64,000 bases of DNA from Serratia proteamaculans_D (GTDB lineage Bacteria; Pseudomonadota; Gammaproteobacteria; Enterobacterales; Enterobacteriaceae): NCBI RefSeq assembly GCF_049959315.1, contig NZ_CP188201.1; one strand, given 5' to 3'. Made by a program: the position numbers and the translations under genes. Numbering within the stretch: the stretch's first letter is position 1; every line of letters begins with the position of its first letter. The notes under the pieces were generated by a model. It was not told the origin of the DNA and made no database searches. It saw only the letters and a list, made by a program, of their open reading frames with translations. Positions 24,901-32,798 of the stretch are shown here, piece by piece.

Positions 24901-25941
24901 ATGAACAGAGCGTTATTGTTGTGGATACTGCTGTGCGGCGTTGCCAGCGCGACCCCTTATCAGGTCGCCACCCGCGATGAAGTCTTTCAGGCAGGTTCAC
25001 GTTCGTTGAACAGCCGAATTTACTACCCCACCACCGAGACCCATCAACAACGGATCATCGGGGCGAATCCGGTCTTCACCGGTATCAACAGCCAACCGGA
25101 TGCCGCTGTGGCCAGTGGACGTTTCCCGCTGATCGTTATCAGCCACGGAAGCGGCGGCAATAATGCCAGTCAGGGCTGGCTGGCGGCAGTGTTAGCTCAA
25201 CAGGGAATCATTGTCGTGGCGGCCAACCACCCCGGCAGCACCACCGGCAACTCTGTCCCGGCGCTCTCCGCCGAATTGTGGTTACAGACCGAAGATATTT
25301 CCGCCTTGATCAGCGCCATCACTGCCGAACCCCAGTGGGATAAAGTCATTAATCGCCGGATGATTGGCGTTATCGGCCACTCCAAGGGCGGTTACAGTGC
25401 CATTGCCACCATCGGTGGGCGAGTCCGGCTGGCCGATTTCATCAGCGGCTGCCGACAGGCCCCGCAGTCACCCAACTGCCAGTTTTATACCCGGGCCAAG
25501 GTTGATTTGGGCGCGCTCTCCGCCCGGCAATTTGATGCGGATAATACCGACCCGCGCATCCGCTTTGCCGTCGCCCTCGATCCCGGCATGGTGCCTTATC
25601 TGCTGCCTGCCAGCCTGCGTCGGCTCAGCGCCCCTTTATTGATCATCGAACCTCAGCGTTTCGAACCAGACAGCCCGCTCCCCGGCCTTGGCGGTACCGA
25701 ACTGGCCAAAGACGCAGGGCAGCAACCGATTGATGCTCTACGGCTGTCGAAGGGTAACCATTTCGATTTTATTCCACTGTGTAAGCCGAATGGCCGCCAA
25801 ATTCTGGCCGCAGAGGAGAAAGACGCAGCGGTGTTATGCGCTTCCTCCAACACGCAGCGTGAATGGGTACACCAGAAGACCGTGGCGGCCATAATGACGT
25901 TTATTCGCCCGTGGCTACCCGCGCCCGCAGGAAATCAATAA
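24901..25941 (+). CDS. Exported alpha/beta hydrolase, PAF-acetylhydrolase/dienelactone type
   Basis: 346 residues from ATG 24901 behind GAGGAG. Signal peptide to about 19 (WILLCGVASA). Oxyanion stretch VISHGSGGNNAS, nucleophile elbow GHSKGG (Ser about 164), Asp in VALDPG and the catalytic His in KGNHFDFIPLC. Several Cys suggest a periplasmic disulfide. Likely hydrolyses an ester in the periplasm. Substrate unknown. Its 3' end overlaps the converging LysR gene by 41 bp. Confidence 0.88.
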   Translation: MNRALLLWILLCGVASATPYQVATRDEVFQAGSRSLNSRIYYPTTETHQQRIIGANPVFTGINSQPDAAVASGRFPLIVISHGSGGNNASQGWLAAVLAQQGIIVVAANHPGSTTGNSVPALSAELWLQTEDISALISAITAEPQWDKVINRRMIGVIGHSKGGYSAIATIGGRVRLADFISGCRQAPQSPNCQFYTRAKVDLGALSARQFDADNTDPRIRFAVALDPGMVPYLLPASLRRLSAPLLIIEPQRFEPDSPLPGLGGTELAKDAGQQPIDALRLSKGNHFDFIPLCKPNGRQILAAEEKDAAVLCASSNTQREWVHQKTVAAIMTFIRPWLPAPAGNQ

Positions 25942-26797
25942 ACGCCCGCACCTTTTCCGGCACGTGTCGCGTGTTTGGGTAAAGCGCATAAATGCTTTGC
26001 GCCGGAAATTGATGGTCTGCCAGCAGCGGGCACAGCTTGCCTTCGGCAATGGCGGGCCGCACCAACCATTCGGGCAGCAATGCCACCCCGGCACCGTGCA
26101 GGGCAAAAGCCAACAGGGCGGCGGCGCTGTCACCCATCAATGTGGCGGCGTCTTCAACCTTGAACAGCACCGCCTGCCGTTCCGGGGTGATCACCTGCCA
26201 GTTCAAGGGTGAACTTAGTCGGCTGTGGGCGATCCACTGCGCCTGCGCCAGTTGCGCCAGCGAGCCAACGGGATGGCGGGCCAGATACGCCGGTGAGGCG
26301 ACCGGCAGGATGGCAAAGCTGTCGAGCCGCGCGGCGTGATGACTGGAGTCCGCCAGTTGCCCCAGCCGGATCGCCACGTCGAAGCGCTCCGAAATCAAAT
26401 CGGCATGATAAGAAGAAGAAACGTGCTGAATGCGCAAGCGCGGATGCAACTGGGAAAATGCCGCCAGCGCCGGTACCACCACCTGCGCGCCGTATTCCGG
26501 CGTGGTGGTGATACGCAATACCCCGCTCAGGCCGTGGTGATCGCGGCGCACGTCATCCAGCACATTCTCCGCGTCTTGCAGCAGCCGCAGGCAGCGTTGA
26601 TAAAAGCGCTCGCCGGCATCGGTCAACGCCAGCCGCCGGGTACTGCGCACCAGCAACGATACGCCCAACTCGCTTTCCAACTGTTTGACATTGAAACTGA
26701 CCACCGCCTTGGTTTGCCCCAATGCCACCGCTGCGGCGGTGAAACTTTCCGCGTCTACCACCGCCACAAAAATCGCCAAACGCTGCAGGTTAAGCAT
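25901..26797 (-). CDS. LysR-type transcriptional regulator
   Basis: 298 residues from ATG 26797 (MLNLQRLAIFVAVVD). Winged HTH ESFTAAAVALGQTKAVVSFNVKQLESELGVSLL, then a substrate-binding domain. The in-frame upstream extension to 26905 was rejected since it would overlap the divergent MFS start. Divergent from the MFS/SnoaL-like pair at 26904-28663, probably its regulator; the 106-bp space has the repeat TTGTCAAAATTATTTTGACA, a perfect inverted repeat (TGTCAAAAT/ATTTTGACA) at about 26813-26832 suited to a LysR operator. Confidence 0.9.
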   Translation of the reverse strand: MLNLQRLAIFVAVVDAESFTAAAVALGQTKAVVSFNVKQLESELGVSLLVRSTRRLALTDAGERFYQRCLRLLQDAENVLDDVRRDHHGLSGVLRITTTPEYGAQVVVPALAAFSQLHPRLRIQHVSSSYHADLISERFDVAIRLGQLADSSHHAARLDSFAILPVASPAYLARHPVGSLAQLAQAQWIAHSRLSSPLNWQVITPERQAVLFKVEDAATLMGDSAAALLAFALHGAGVALLPEWLVRPAIAEGKLCPLLADHQFPAQSIYALYPNTRHVPEKVRAFIDFLRARVATGE

Positions 26798-26903
26798 AGT
26801 GTTGCCCGTTATTGTCAAAATTATTTTGACAGTGTAATCGTTCGCAGCCGATTTATCCGTAGTTTCCCACCCGCTACACTGCGGGCCTTCAACCGGAGGC
26901 CCC

Positions 26904-28283
26904 ATGCCCTATCGCATCAAAGTCGCAATCGTCTATCTGCTCGGATTTTTTGTCGATCTGATCAACATGTTTATCGCCAATGTCGCTTACCCGTCGATCG
27001 GCCATGCGCTGCAGGCTTCGGTCGGTGAACTGGCCTGGGTCAGTAACGGTTATATTCTCGGCCTGACGCTGGTGATCCCGCTCAGCGCCTGGCTGGCACA
27101 ACGCATCGGTGGACGGCGGGTATTCTTGCTGTCGCTGACGCTGTTTATGCTGGCGACGACCGCGGCGGGCTACGCCGGCTCCATTGGCGAGTTGATTGGT
27201 TGGCGGGTGCTGCAAGGCATGGGGGGCGGCTTGCTGATCCCTATCGGCCAAACGCTAACCTATCAGCTGTATCGCAGCCACGAACGCGCCGGGCTTTCCG
27301 CCGCCATTATGCTGGTCGGCCTGCTGGCACCGGCGCTGTCACCGGCGCTGGGCGGGTTGATTGTCGACAGTCTTGACTGGCGCTGGGTGTTCTTCGCCAA
27401 CCTGCCGCTGGCGGCGCTGGCTTTGCTGCTGGCCGCGCTGTGGTTACGCCCGCAGGCAGCGGATACGCAGCGCAGGCCGCTCGATCTCAATGGGCTGCTC
27501 AGCGCCTGCGCCGCACTGACGCTAATCCTGCTGGGGCTGACTCGGCTGGGTGAAGCCGATGGCCTGGCGCAGGGCCTGGTGTTGTTGGCTGCCGGAGCAC
27601 TGATGCTGGCCTATTACCTGCGACGCAGCCTGCGCATTGCCCAACCGCTGCTGAATTTGCGGCTGATGCAGGATCCGTTGCTGCGCACTTCAATGATGAT
27701 TTATCAATGCATCCCCGGCCTGTTTATCGGCGTCAGCCTGGTCGCCATGCTGTATCTGCAAAATCAATTGGGCATGCACGCCGCGCAGGTCGGCAGCCTG
27801 ATGCTGCCCTGGTCGCTGGCCTCGTTCCTGGCCATTACGCTGACCGGCAAGAAATTTAACCGCTTTGGTCCACGACCGCTGTTTATCGCCGGTTGCCTGC
27901 TGCAGGGGCTGGGCATTCTGGCGCTGTCGCAAATTAGCCACGCCGGGGATCATGGATTGCAGCTGGCGGCCTTCGCCCTGATGGGCTTTGGCGGCAGCCT
28001 GTGCAGCAGCACCGCGCAAAGCAGCGCTTTCCTGCAGATTGCCGATGAGCAACTGGCGGATGCCAGCGCACTGTGGAATATCAATCGACAGCTCAGCTTT
28101 TGCCTGGGGGTCGCCCTGCTCAGCCTGCTGCTGAATCTGCTGCTTGAGCATTTTTCACCCGCCGTCGCTTACCAAAGCTGTTTTTACCTGGCCGCCGCCA
28201 GCACGCTGATCCCACTGCTGCTGTGTCTGCGCATCGCTAACCGCGCCATCGTGCGCCGTCTCAATACTCAACAGGAAAACTGA
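26904..28283 (+). CDS. MFS drug efflux transporter, DHA2 (14-helix) type
   Basis: 459 residues, ATG 26904 behind GGAGG. N-terminal FVDLINMFIANVAYPSIG is the DHA2 motif D1-like start, with motif C region GLLAPALSPALGGLIV and AWLAQRIGGRRVF (motif A). Related in type to EmrB, but shorter. Exports an unknown compound with proton antiport. The stop overlaps the next gene by one base (TGATG), so the pair is coupled. Confidence 0.88.
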   Translation: MPYRIKVAIVYLLGFFVDLINMFIANVAYPSIGHALQASVGELAWVSNGYILGLTLVIPLSAWLAQRIGGRRVFLLSLTLFMLATTAAGYAGSIGELIGWRVLQGMGGGLLIPIGQTLTYQLYRSHERAGLSAAIMLVGLLAPALSPALGGLIVDSLDWRWVFFANLPLAALALLLAALWLRPQAADTQRRPLDLNGLLSACAALTLILLGLTRLGEADGLAQGLVLLAAGALMLAYYLRRSLRIAQPLLNLRLMQDPLLRTSMMIYQCIPGLFIGVSLVAMLYLQNQLGMHAAQVGSLMLPWSLASFLAITLTGKKFNRFGPRPLFIAGCLLQGLGILALSQISHAGDHGLQLAAFALMGFGGSLCSSTAQSSAFLQIADEQLADASALWNINRQLSFCLGVALLSLLLNLLLEHFSPAVAYQSCFYLAAASTLIPLLLCLRIANRAIVRRLNTQQEN

Positions 28284-28663
28284 TGAACCGCTATTTTACC
28301 GAAGTGATCGACGCTCATGTCGCCATTGAAAACTGGCTGGAGAAAGGTGCAGGGGAAGAGCAGGCCTTGCTGGCACGTTTTGACCCGGCATTCAGCATGA
28401 TCGCGCTAAACGGCAGTCGGCTGGATTTCGCCGCACTGAGCGCTTTTTTCCACGCGCATCGCGCCGCTAAACCGGGGCTGGAAATTACTATAGAAGAGAT
28501 GACGTTAGTGGCCGAATGGCCTACGGGTGCGGTGGTCAGCTACCGTGAAAAGCAAATGTTGCCTGGACAGGCGGCAACGCTACGCAACTCCACCGTGGTG
28601 TTCGAACAGACCCAAACCGGGCTGGGCTGGCGGCACCTGCATGAAACCACGCTGGCACAGTAA
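28283..28663 (+). CDS. NTF2-like (DUF4440/SnoaL-type) small protein
   Basis: 126 residues. Helix-rich first half and beta-sheet second half (MIALNGSRLDF, GLEITIEEMTLVAEWPTGAVVSYREKQM, RNSTVVFEQTQTGLGWRHLHET) match the cone-shaped NTF2-like fold. No catalytic residues can be named. ATG shares a base with the MFS stop codon, so it is translated with the transporter and may act on the transported compound. Confidence 0.75.
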   Translation: MNRYFTEVIDAHVAIENWLEKGAGEEQALLARFDPAFSMIALNGSRLDFAALSAFFHAHRAAKPGLEITIEEMTLVAEWPTGAVVSYREKQMLPGQAATLRNSTVVFEQTQTGLGWRHLHETTLAQ

Positions 28664-28762
28664 TCAGAGAAAGCCGTCGGCCAGGAACAGCTCCCAGGCG
28701 ACAATCAGCCCACACAGGGTAACGGCGCTGAAAATCACTTCGAATAAATAACGATTGATCAT
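28664..28762 (-). CDS. 32-residue predicted single-pass membrane protein
   Basis: ATG 28762 to TGA 28664-28666 encodes MINRYLFEVIFSAVTLCGLI followed by VAWELFLADGFL. One hydrophobic helix (about 5-27), a basic N-terminus and an acidic residue near the C-terminus. A GAGGG lies 10 bases before the ATG. The stop abuts the stop of the converging NTF2-like gene, and the asr terminator region lies upstream. It resembles the class of small enterobacterial membrane proteins, but I recognise no named homolog. Confidence 0.55.
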   Translation of the reverse strand: MINRYLFEVIFSAVTLCGLIVAWELFLADGFL

Positions 28763-28783
28763 CAAGAGCTAGCCCTCAAAAGA

Positions 28784-28808
28784 AAACACCCGGCAAAACC
28801 GGGTGTTT
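28784..28808. terminator. Terminator downstream of asr
   Basis: Ten-pair stem AAACACCCGG/CCGGGTGTTT with loop CAAAA, 40 bp after the asr stop. On the minus strand it is followed by TCTTTTGA. Confidence 0.75.
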
Positions 28809-28846
28809 AAATATTATCTGGATACTGCGCTACCCGCAGACTTTAC

Positions 28847-29314
28847 TTATTTAGCGGCTGGAGCTGCTTTTTTGGTCGCTTTGTGGTGCTTTTTAGCGGC
28901 CTGAGCTTTCTGCACTGGTGCTTTTTTGTGGTGTTTCTTAGCAGCCTGAGCTTTCTGAGCTGGGGCTTTTTTGCTTACTTTGTGGTGAGTTTTAGCAGCC
29001 TGGGCTTTCTGGGCTGGGGCTTTAGTGGCCGCTTTGTGGTGCTTTTTAGCGGCCTGAGCTTTCTGCACGGCGGCTTTTTTGTGGTGTTTTTTAGCAGCCT
29101 GAGCTTTCTGGGCTGGTGCTTTTTTGGTTGCCTTGTGATGCGTTTTCTTATGATGAGTGGCTTTAGCAGGAGCCTTCTCAGCAGCAGCAGCGGCTGGTGC
29201 AGCGGTAGTGGTTGCAGCTGGAGCCGCAGCAGCCGGAGCTACTGCATCAGCAGCGAAAGCAACAGAAGACAGACCCATGGTAGCAGCAACGATCAGGGCT
29301 AATACTTTTTTCAT
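28847..29314 (-). CDS. asr: Acid-shock protein Asr
   Basis: 155 residues. Signal peptide ending SVAFA (about 21), an Ala/Pro/Thr-rich segment (about 22-50) and a highly basic Lys/His/Ala/Gln region with five repeats of the type APAQKAQAAKKHHK. Asr is a periplasmic, intrinsically disordered basic protein strongly induced by external acid under RstAB/PhoBR-type control; it protects periplasmic proteins and is processed at the N-terminal side. Longer than the E. coli protein (about 100 residues) through extra repeats. Confidence 0.93.
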   Translation of the reverse strand: MKKVLALIVAATMGLSSVAFAADAVAPAAAAPAATTTAAPAAAAAEKAPAKATHHKKTHHKATKKAPAQKAQAAKKHHKKAAVQKAQAAKKHHKAATKAPAQKAQAAKTHHKVSKKAPAQKAQAAKKHHKKAPVQKAQAAKKHHKATKKAAPAAK

Positions 29315-29533
29315 CTTTAATTCCTCAGAGTGTTTTTTCAGTAAGCCCCGTTGGGCCGTTGAAGCAGATACTAGAGGAATCGATGAGCGGCTTCCGTGAG
29401 TGATTGGTTTCGCCGAGTAACCAAATGTACAGAGGCAGTATGACCATCGGACAGGCCGTTTTTTTCCGTGATCCCCAACACATTTTAAATAATGGTCTAC
29501 ACTTAAAAGACATGTGTCGAAACGGAGAATCGA

Positions 29534-29842
29534 ATGTTTAAGAGATCTGAAAAAGTTGAACGCGACATCGATCAGGACGTCACCCTGCTGGCGGATACGC
29601 TGGATGAGGTGCTACGCGAATCCGGTGACAAGACCAAGGAGGAACTGAAAGAGCTGCACAGTAAGGCAAAAGGCGTCTTACGCGATGCCCGTGCGCGCTT
29701 CAATGGCTCCAGCAATTTGACACAGCACGCCCGCGATGCCGTCGAACAAGCCGACAGCTACGTGCGCGACAAACCTTGGCAGGGCGTTGGGATTGGGGCC
29801 GCTGTCGGCATCGTCCTTGGCGTACTGCTGGCCCGGCGTTAA
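29534..29842 (+). CDS. DUF883 (ElaB/YqjD/YgaM) family protein
   Basis: 102 residues. Long amphipathic helix (about 5-75; LADTLDEVLRESGDKTKEELKELHSKAKGVLRDARARF), then the C-terminal membrane anchor GVGIGAAVGIVLGVLLARR. In this family the C-tail anchors the protein in the inner membrane and the soluble part associates with ribosomes in stationary phase (YqjD, ElaB). Which paralog it equals is not clear. Confidence 0.9.
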   Translation: MFKRSEKVERDIDQDVTLLADTLDEVLRESGDKTKEELKELHSKAKGVLRDARARFNGSSNLTQHARDAVEQADSYVRDKPWQGVGIGAAVGIVLGVLLARR

Positions 29843-29881
29843 CACCCCTTGCAGTCATAAAGATAAAACAGATGTGCGTCT

Positions 29882-29907
29882 GGCCCACGGGAAACCGTGG
29901 GCCGTTT
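29882..29907 (+). terminator. Probable terminator after the DUF883 gene
   Basis: Nine-pair GC-rich stem GGCCCACGG/CCGTGGGCC with loop GAAA, followed by GTTTAATTT. It lies between this gene and the end of the converging MocR gene. Confidence 0.65.
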
Positions 29908-31339
29908 AATTTCTGCCTTTGAACAACTCAGCCAATCTGGCCACCGCACGTTCCGTCTCGGCCTGCTGAGTAAAGTTGGCAAACCCCATCAGCAAGCCAG
30001 TCCCTGCAGGTTCTGTGATTCGCCAGTCCGATAGCGCCTGCACCGAAAGACCGCACCGCCAGGCGTCCTGCGCCAAACGTCGATCCTGTCCATCCTGTTT
30101 AAAACGAGCCAATAGCTGAATGCCGCCGTCCTGCGACGCCACCGTCAAATAGTCGCTCAACTGTTGTTCCAGCGCATGCGCCAGCCATGCCCTGCGCTGG
30201 CGGTAGATTGGTCGCATGCGCTTCAAATGACGGTAGAAATGCCCCTGTTCAATAAAGTCCGCCACGCTGGCCTGTAACAACGGCGGACAACCGCAGCCGC
30301 GCAGCCGACTGCTGTGACCAAAGGCTTCCACCTGCCCTGCCGGTACCACTAAATACGCCATGCGCAATGCCGGGAACAGCGTTTTGCTGAAGGTTCCGGC
30401 GTAGAGCACCCGCCCCTGACGATCGAGACTTTTCAGCGGTGGCAACGGCCTGCCGTGGTAACGAACCTCACTGTCGTAGTCATCTTCTATCACCCATGCC
30501 GCCTGCTGCTGCGCCCATTCCAGCAATCCCATGCGCCGCGCCAGGCTAAGCGAGACCCCCAACGGACTTTGATGGGTCGGCGTCAGCACCGCCATTCTTG
30601 CCTGAGGTGCCCTGGCCATGCCGCTGGCAATATTCATGCCCTGTTCATCGACCGGTACCGCCACCGGCCGCATGCCGGCGGCTTGAAACAGCGGCAGCGT
30701 CACCGGATAGCCCGGATCCTCCAGCCAGACCTGATCGTCCGGCTTGAGCAGGGTACCGATCACCAGATCCAGCAGCGCCTGATAGCCGGCGCAGATAAAT
30801 ACCTGTTCCGGTCGGCAACTGATGCCGCGCGAAAGCTGTAAATAATTGACGATCGCCGCACGTATTTCAGGCAGTCCCTGCGTTGAAGGATGGGCCAGAG
30901 CAGCCAGTGGGCTGGTGCGTAACTGGCGGCCGACAATCCGCTGCCACAATGCGCGAGGAAAGGCATCCAACGCCGGTAGCCCCAGTTGAAACGGCTGGGT
31001 GGCGCCGTTCGGATGCAACGGATTTGCCGTCACCGTTGGCAAAGGCTCCACTGCCAGCGCCGCACGCACCGGCAGGTTCTGCAACTGCGGCGAAACATAG
31101 GTGCCCGCCTGCCCCCGGCTTTGCAGAAAACCTTCGGCAATCAGCTGGGCATAGGCACTTTCTACCGTGGCGCGCGCCACGCCCAGATCGCTCGCCAGTC
31201 CACGAACCGAAGGTAGCCGACTGCCCGCCTGCAGAGTTCCCTGCGCAATGGCATCTTTGATTCGCAGATAGATCTGCCGGTACAGCGGATCGGCAAGCCG
31301 ACTGTCCAGCGGTAGGGAGGAAAGAAACTGACGCATCAT
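29906..31339 (-). CDS. MocR-type (GntR HTH + aminotransferase fold) regulator
   Basis: 477 residues. N-terminal GntR winged HTH (PLYRQIYLRIKDAIAQGTLQAGSRLPSVRGLASDLGVARATVESAYAQLIAEGFL), then a fold-type I aminotransferase domain with VWLEDPGYP, EDDYDSEVRYHGRP and the PLP-lysine motif YAGTFSKTLFPALRMAYL. MocR regulators bind PLP and an amine ligand. Divergent from the AhpD-like gene, its likely target; ATGGCCC direct repeats at 31338 and 31362 flank the promoter space. Confidence 0.92.
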   Translation of the reverse strand: MMRQFLSSLPLDSRLADPLYRQIYLRIKDAIAQGTLQAGSRLPSVRGLASDLGVARATVESAYAQLIAEGFLQSRGQAGTYVSPQLQNLPVRAALAVEPLPTVTANPLHPNGATQPFQLGLPALDAFPRALWQRIVGRQLRTSPLAALAHPSTQGLPEIRAAIVNYLQLSRGISCRPEQVFICAGYQALLDLVIGTLLKPDDQVWLEDPGYPVTLPLFQAAGMRPVAVPVDEQGMNIASGMARAPQARMAVLTPTHQSPLGVSLSLARRMGLLEWAQQQAAWVIEDDYDSEVRYHGRPLPPLKSLDRQGRVLYAGTFSKTLFPALRMAYLVVPAGQVEAFGHSSRLRGCGCPPLLQASVADFIEQGHFYRHLKRMRPIYRQRRAWLAHALEQQLSDYLTVASQDGGIQLLARFKQDGQDRRLAQDAWRCGLSVQALSDWRITEPAGTGLLMGFANFTQQAETERAVARLAELFKGRN

Positions 31340-31435
31340 GGCCCGGTTAAATAATCATTTTATGGCCCTATAGCATAGTCCATATCATCGCTAAAGTAGC
31401 GCCATGATCCTGTTATTTGCTAACCGAGGTTGACC

Positions 31436-31867
31436 ATGATTAAGCAACGTTTGAACTATTCCGCACTCTCCCCCGCGCCGTACAAAAGCATGGTGAGCGC
31501 CCTGATGGCGCTGGAGAAAGGCGCGCTGGACAAAGCGACAATTGAACTGATGTTCATGCGTGTTTCGCAGATCAACGGCTGTGCCTTCTGCCTGGATATG
31601 CACGGCAAAACGCTACGCGAAAGCGGCGTCAATAACGCCAAACTGGACCAGTTGGCAGGCTGGCGCGTCAGCCATGAATTCAGTGAGCGCGAGCGTGCGG
31701 CGCTGGAATGGGCAGAGTCCGTCACCCTGATCGCCACAACCGGCGCTCCGGACAGCGCGTTTGAAGCACTGCAAGCGCACTTCAGCGACGTGGAAATTGC
31801 CGATTTGACCTTCGCCATCAGCATCATGAACGCCTTTAACCGCCTGGCCATCAGCATGCGTCAGTGA
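31436..31867 (+). CDS. Carboxymuconolactone decarboxylase/AhpD-like protein
   Basis: 143 residues from ATG 31436 behind ACCGAGG. Helical AhpD-like fold with the redox motif NGCAFCLDMHGKTLRESG (C-x-x-C-x3-H), typical of alkylhydroperoxidase D-type proteins. Function probably peroxide- or thiol-related, not lactone decarboxylation. Divergent from the MocR gene, a pairing that is common for this family. A strong terminator follows. Confidence 0.9.
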   Translation: MIKQRLNYSALSPAPYKSMVSALMALEKGALDKATIELMFMRVSQINGCAFCLDMHGKTLRESGVNNAKLDQLAGWRVSHEFSERERAALEWAESVTLIATTGAPDSAFEALQAHFSDVEIADLTFAISIMNAFNRLAISMRQ

Positions 31868-31880
31868 TAAAACCGCATTT

Positions 31881-31905
31881 CCCCTCTCGCGGCGAGAGGG
31901 GTTTT
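31881..31905 (+). terminator. Terminator of the AhpD-like gene
   Basis: Nine-pair stem CCCCTCTCG/CGAGAGGGG with a CGG loop, followed by TTTT. Confidence 0.85.
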
Positions 31906-31985
31906 CCGTCAATAACCCACTGCAAAAAATATTTACCCACCGCTTTTCCAGCCCGGCTGCGCCCGGCGCGCAAAACCCATCAAAA

Positions 31986-32032
31986 CACCATATATAGCGT
32001 GGTTGATAAATTAAATATCTACATATAGTATT
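31986..32032 (+). promoter_or_regulatory. Paired NrdR boxes upstream of nrdH
   Basis: Box 1 at 31986-32001 (ACACCATATATAGCGT) matches the consensus ACACTATATATAGTGT at 14 of 16 bases. Box 2 at 32017-32032 (TATCTACATATAGTAT) matches at 11 of 16. Their starts are 31 bp apart, three helical turns, the spacing known for tandem NrdR operators. NrdR represses nrd operons when dATP/ATP is high. The rest of 31906-32148 contains no gene. Confidence 0.85.
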
Positions 32033-32148
32033 TAATCCATCAACCGCAGGGAAGATGTCGCGGTCGATAACGCCGTCAGAAACGCCGTTCAATGCTCCGT
32101 TATCTGACCTTTCCGCCTTTCCTTCAGCTTAAAAGGTAAATGCGAATC

Positions 32149-32385
32149 ATGAGCATTATTATTTACAGTAAACCGGACTGTGTCCAGTGCAACGCCACCT
32201 ATCGCGCATTCGATAAACAAGGGATTGGTTATCAGGTGATCGACCTCACCCAGGATCAGCAGGCGCTGAGCCATGTCAAATCCCTTGGCTATCAGCAGGT
32301 TCCGGTAATTATCGCCGGTGAAGATCACTGGTCCGGTTTCCGCCCGGACAAAATTGGCGCACTGGCTCACGCCCTGGTGCCTTGA
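32149..32385 (+). CDS. nrdH: Glutaredoxin-like protein NrdH
   Basis: 78 residues from ATG 32149 (MSIIIYSKPDCVQCNATYRAF); ATG 32140, closer to AAAAGG, would add three residues. Redox motif C-V-Q-C and the conserved SGFRPDKI near the C-terminus. NrdH is the electron donor for NrdEF, itself reduced by thioredoxin reductase. First gene of nrdHIEF. Confidence 0.96.
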   Translation: MSIIIYSKPDCVQCNATYRAFDKQGIGYQVIDLTQDQQALSHVKSLGYQQVPVIIAGEDHWSGFRPDKIGALAHALVP

Positions 32386-32393
32386 GGCCGACC

Positions 32394-32798
32394 ATGAACC
32401 CGCTGGTCTATTTCTCCAGCAGCTCGGAGAACACCCACAGGTTCGTTGAAAAGCTGGGCTTGCCGGCGATGCGCATACCGATCGCCGGTGCCCGCAGCAA
32501 ACTGTTGATGGAAACACCCTATATTTTGATCGTGCCCAGCTATGGCGGCGGCAGTGCCGTGGGAGCCGTGCCGATCCAGGTGATCCGCTTTCTCAACGAT
32601 CCGCAGAATCGCGCCTTCCTGCGCGGCGTTATCGCCGCCGGGAATACCAATTTCGGTGCAGCGTACGGCATAGCCGGCGATATCATCGCCAAAAAATGTC
32701 AGGTGCCTTTTCTTTACCGCTTTGAACTGCTCGGCACCACACAAGACGTTGCAAACGTTCGACAGGGAGTAACCGTATTTTGGCAACGACAGAACTGA
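32394..32798 (+). CDS. nrdI: Flavodoxin-like NrdI
   Basis: 134 residues from ATG 32394. FMN-binding loops YFSSSSENTHRF, PSYGGGS and the 50s-type loop GNTNFGAAYG. NrdI supplies the oxidant that assembles the dimanganese-tyrosyl radical in NrdF. It starts 8 bp after nrdH and its end overlaps nrdE by 19 bp. Confidence 0.96.
   Translation: MNPLVYFSSSSENTHRFVEKLGLPAMRIPIAGARSKLLMETPYILIVPSYGGGSAVGAVPIQVIRFLNDPQNRAFLRGVIAAGNTNFGAAYGIAGDIIAKKCQVPFLYRFELLGTTQDVANVRQGVTVFWQRQN

Noticed and set aside
28847..29314. Repeats in this gene as a CRISPR array or tandem DNA repeat
   Set aside because: The repetition is protein-coding, with variable spacing and no spacers; it encodes the Lys/His/Gln repeats of Asr.
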